Assembly: GCA_964006375.1 (NCBI GenBank)
Contig: OZ023266.1
Location: 61,511,946-61,575,945 of the forward strand
Source: Tillus elongatus
Lineage: Eukaryota; Arthropoda; Insecta; Coleoptera; Cleridae
Length of the DNA stretch: 64,000 bases
Reading direction: 5' to 3'
Positions 61,900-64,000 of the stretch are shown piece after piece (within the stretch, counting starts at the first letter, position 1; every line of letters starts with the position of its first letter). The notes beneath the pieces are model-generated. The model was given only the letters and a program-made list of their open reading frames with translations. It was not told the origin of the DNA and did not search any database. Both the position numbers and the translations under genes were made by a program.

Positions 61900-62900
61900 C
61901 GCATAAGTTTTAGGCTTCATCCCATCAAATGGCCATAAGCGTTAATCAGTGCATCTAGTTGTTTTGGTGCTTGAAACACTTTAGAGAATTTGTGCAAATT
62001 CCACTCTTCCAGAACACTATAGTCATCTGTTGACAACATCATGAATTCCTCCAACTCTCCTTCCATCAAGGGTTGTGTATGGTCGTCGATTAATTCTTGC
62101 ATGTCTTCTATCAAATCTCTAAATCTTGCATTTTGTAACCTATTTTAGAATAAGCTGTATTTCGCTATTTGTTTTTGGAGAAATACTCATGTTTCTTACA
62201 CATTCTTTTCATAAACTTTACCAATGGAGCTCTGTTTTAGGTTTGATGGCATCAACAGTCTCTTTTACGTCAGTAATGCAGTCAGCTGTGTTAAAAGGCT
62301 TGAAAGATTACAGACTGAGGTTATAATCAGCATCTATAACACAACACATTCGTGAAAATGAAGTTTAGTATAGTTGGCCTTCAAGCAATGAATCACACCC
62401 CGACCGAGATGCTGGAGAGTGGAAGTGGTATTAGGTGGTAGGAAAATTACCTATTCATTTTTCAGAGCCTCAGGATGAGCCATGATAAGTAACAGTTTAA
62501 ACTGAAGTCTATTGTCTTCAGGGTTCTTTGGTCTTTGGAATGATAAAATCAGTTCAAAAGTAAATCGAGCTGGTAGCAAGGCTCTTTTATTTGATTGCCT
62601 CAACACTAACAGAAGATCTTCATTTTTACCTTTCAAAAGTCTAGGATTTGCAGACTTGTAAGGGAGGCCAGGTTTAATTGTCTTGCTCTATTGCCACAAA
62701 GCAAAATTCTGTCTTCAGCTGCTTTAAAACCTATTGTTTGTTTTTTCTGACTTGGCAATGTACATACGAGTATGCATCTTCTTAAAAAAAAATGCTGTCT
62801 CGTCGGCACCAACACTTGCTGACGAATGTAAGGATCAGATTCAGCAGGTTGAAGATCTGCTGATGCAGCTCCATTAGTATTTGTATCTCTTTCCAATTAC
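61900..62900 (-). pseudogene. Tigger/jerky-type DDE transposase relic
   Basis: Minus-strand pieces in order: ADLQPAESDPYIRQQVLV; an ADET-like word with YIAKSEKTNNRF; GFKAAEDRILLCGN; ANPRLLKGKNEDLLLVL; LQFKLLLIMAHPEALKNE (the usual LDNAPGHPEALKNE shortened to IMAHPEALKNE); FNTADCITDVKETVDAI; and a C-terminal EDMQELIDDHTQPLMEGELEE. This is the order of the DDE_1 and C-terminal regions of TIGD1-like proteins. Multiple frameshifts occur. The deletion removes the second catalytic Asp. No flanking TIRs were found, so it is an old copy unrelated to the one at 43795. Confidence 0.8.
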
Positions 62901-62959
62901 ATCTGCTTTTGAATCTGTGTACTCCACCTGAAATGGTTTTAAATTATTTTCACCAGAAT

Positions 62960-64000
62960 TTCTACTCGTGATCTTGCATCCTTAAAGCCTTTTTTTAAAG
63001 CATGCTGGAGTTTAATGGTACACGTTTTCAGCTCTTATCTTTTAACTGACTATATAATGGTCTGACAGTCTTAATCAGTGTGAGGTCGCACACTTAGCTA
63101 GTTACTTTTGAGTTCTTGAATCTACTTCTTCTTGAATTTCTTTTTCATAAATTTCAATTGCTCATATGCCACATTACATGCAGACTAACAATGGACATTG
63201 TTGATCTCAGTAAATTCTACACCTCTACTTTTCCTGAAGTGTTAGTACAGTACATGTTTCTTTTTCTTTTGGACATTTATTTCTAAAAACTAGTTTTCTT
63301 TTAGACAACATTTCAGCTTTTAATCGATACACAAAAACTAACAATGGATAAGTTAACGTAAATTATACTAAGCTCTACTAACAATATAATAATTTAATTA
63401 TTGTAGAGACCTAATCTAGGAGAAACCCACTATAACTTAATAACAGATTTGATGCTGTGTATGTCCTGTTATTACGGAATAACATCAACAATGATTTTTA
63501 AGGTCAGACAAGAAGCAGATGCTTTAACAAATGAAATTGTGTATGCTGAGTCCACATAAGTTATGGATACACTGTAACACTTTGTTGGAAAATAGTTAGA
63601 TTTTCATTATTTTTATATTAATTCACGAACTGACTTGAGTTGTTGCTTTCATTTACTTTCCATTGTACTTTTTTCCTTCTATATCTTGTTAAGTGCTGTC
63701 AAGACCGTAAGCATTTTTTCTTGTTTGCACTCATTGCTTCAACTGACAGCTATTTATTTTAGACATTTTTATCATGACATTTCTTTACCATAAAGAAACC
63801 AGTTTGAGCAGCATAAGCATATTGTAATAAGGATTTCGAAAGTCTTTTGTCTAGAATTGGCTATTAATTTGAATTAACCATTAACCTTGTAGTATTCCTC
63901 ATTCCAGCTATATAAAACTTGTGTTCCTTAATCAATACTCAATAATACTCACCTAATACTAAAAAAAAATAATGTAAATTTAGCAAACATATTTTTTTAA
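62960..64000. other. AT-rich DNA, no gene seen
   Basis: No exon, element terminus or RNA signal recognised up to the window end. Confidence 0.5.

Overview
This window is AT-rich, intron-rich, transposon-dense animal DNA, almost certainly from an arthropod and probably an insect. Evidence for this is two spliced nuclear genes with ordinary GT-AG introns, R1-like, BEL/Pao, copia, hAT, P-superfamily, Tc1/mariner and pogo/Tigger remnants, and very long (TA)n arrays. Several LINE C-termini resemble those I associate with hemipterans, but I cannot assign an order from sequence alone. There is no prokaryotic gene organisation, no CRISPR array and no operon.

Host genes. MTO1 (mitochondrial tRNA wobble-uridine modification, the GidA/MnmG homologue) lies on the minus strand. 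Its first three coding exons are at 12922-13120, 12656-12774 and 3878-4085, all in compatible phases, and the remainder lies beyond position 1. CTDNEP1/Dullard (nuclear-envelope HAD phosphatase) lies on the plus strand in five exons from 27163 to 42543 and encodes a complete 243-residue protein. The two genes are divergent, with about 14 kb of repeats between their start codons. Dullard's last exon has two competing splice donors around its stop codon. One of them, or stop readthrough, would add an in-frame tail of about 84 residues with coding-like composition.

Mobile DNA, left to right: an R1-like LINE (1-3010, minus); a BEL/Pao 3' end (3396-3635, minus); a composite repeat family with a terminal palindrome, (TA)n tract and internal ~288-bp units (copies at 4564-5921, 21291-23107, 23706-24699 and 30732-32693); a LINE fragment (6975-8310); a hAT-like element (8753-12307) with a complete mariner-like element nested inside it (9561-11864); a 5S-rRNA-like fragment (16857-16922); a mariner end (18928-19454); a P-superfamily-like element with a THAP exon (19922-21228); a tRNA-Pro-like sequence (23202-23273); large inverted repeats (24985-26135 and 37120-41330); tRNA-derived SINEs; a Tigger element (43795-46206) split by a LINE; a hAT MITE with perfect target-site duplication (48429-49125); a copia relic (51800-52920); a 130-bp minisatellite (54955-57240) split by a LINE with a ~385-bp (AAT)n tail; a LINE whose RT core is duplicated in tandem (58400-59560); and a second Tigger-like relic (61900-62900).

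The two host genes have no evident functional link. Their long introns (8.6 kb in MTO1; 6.0, 2.2 and 6.0 kb in Dullard) are made largely of these insertions. Most open reading frames outside the listed exons are TE relics or translated microsatellites.
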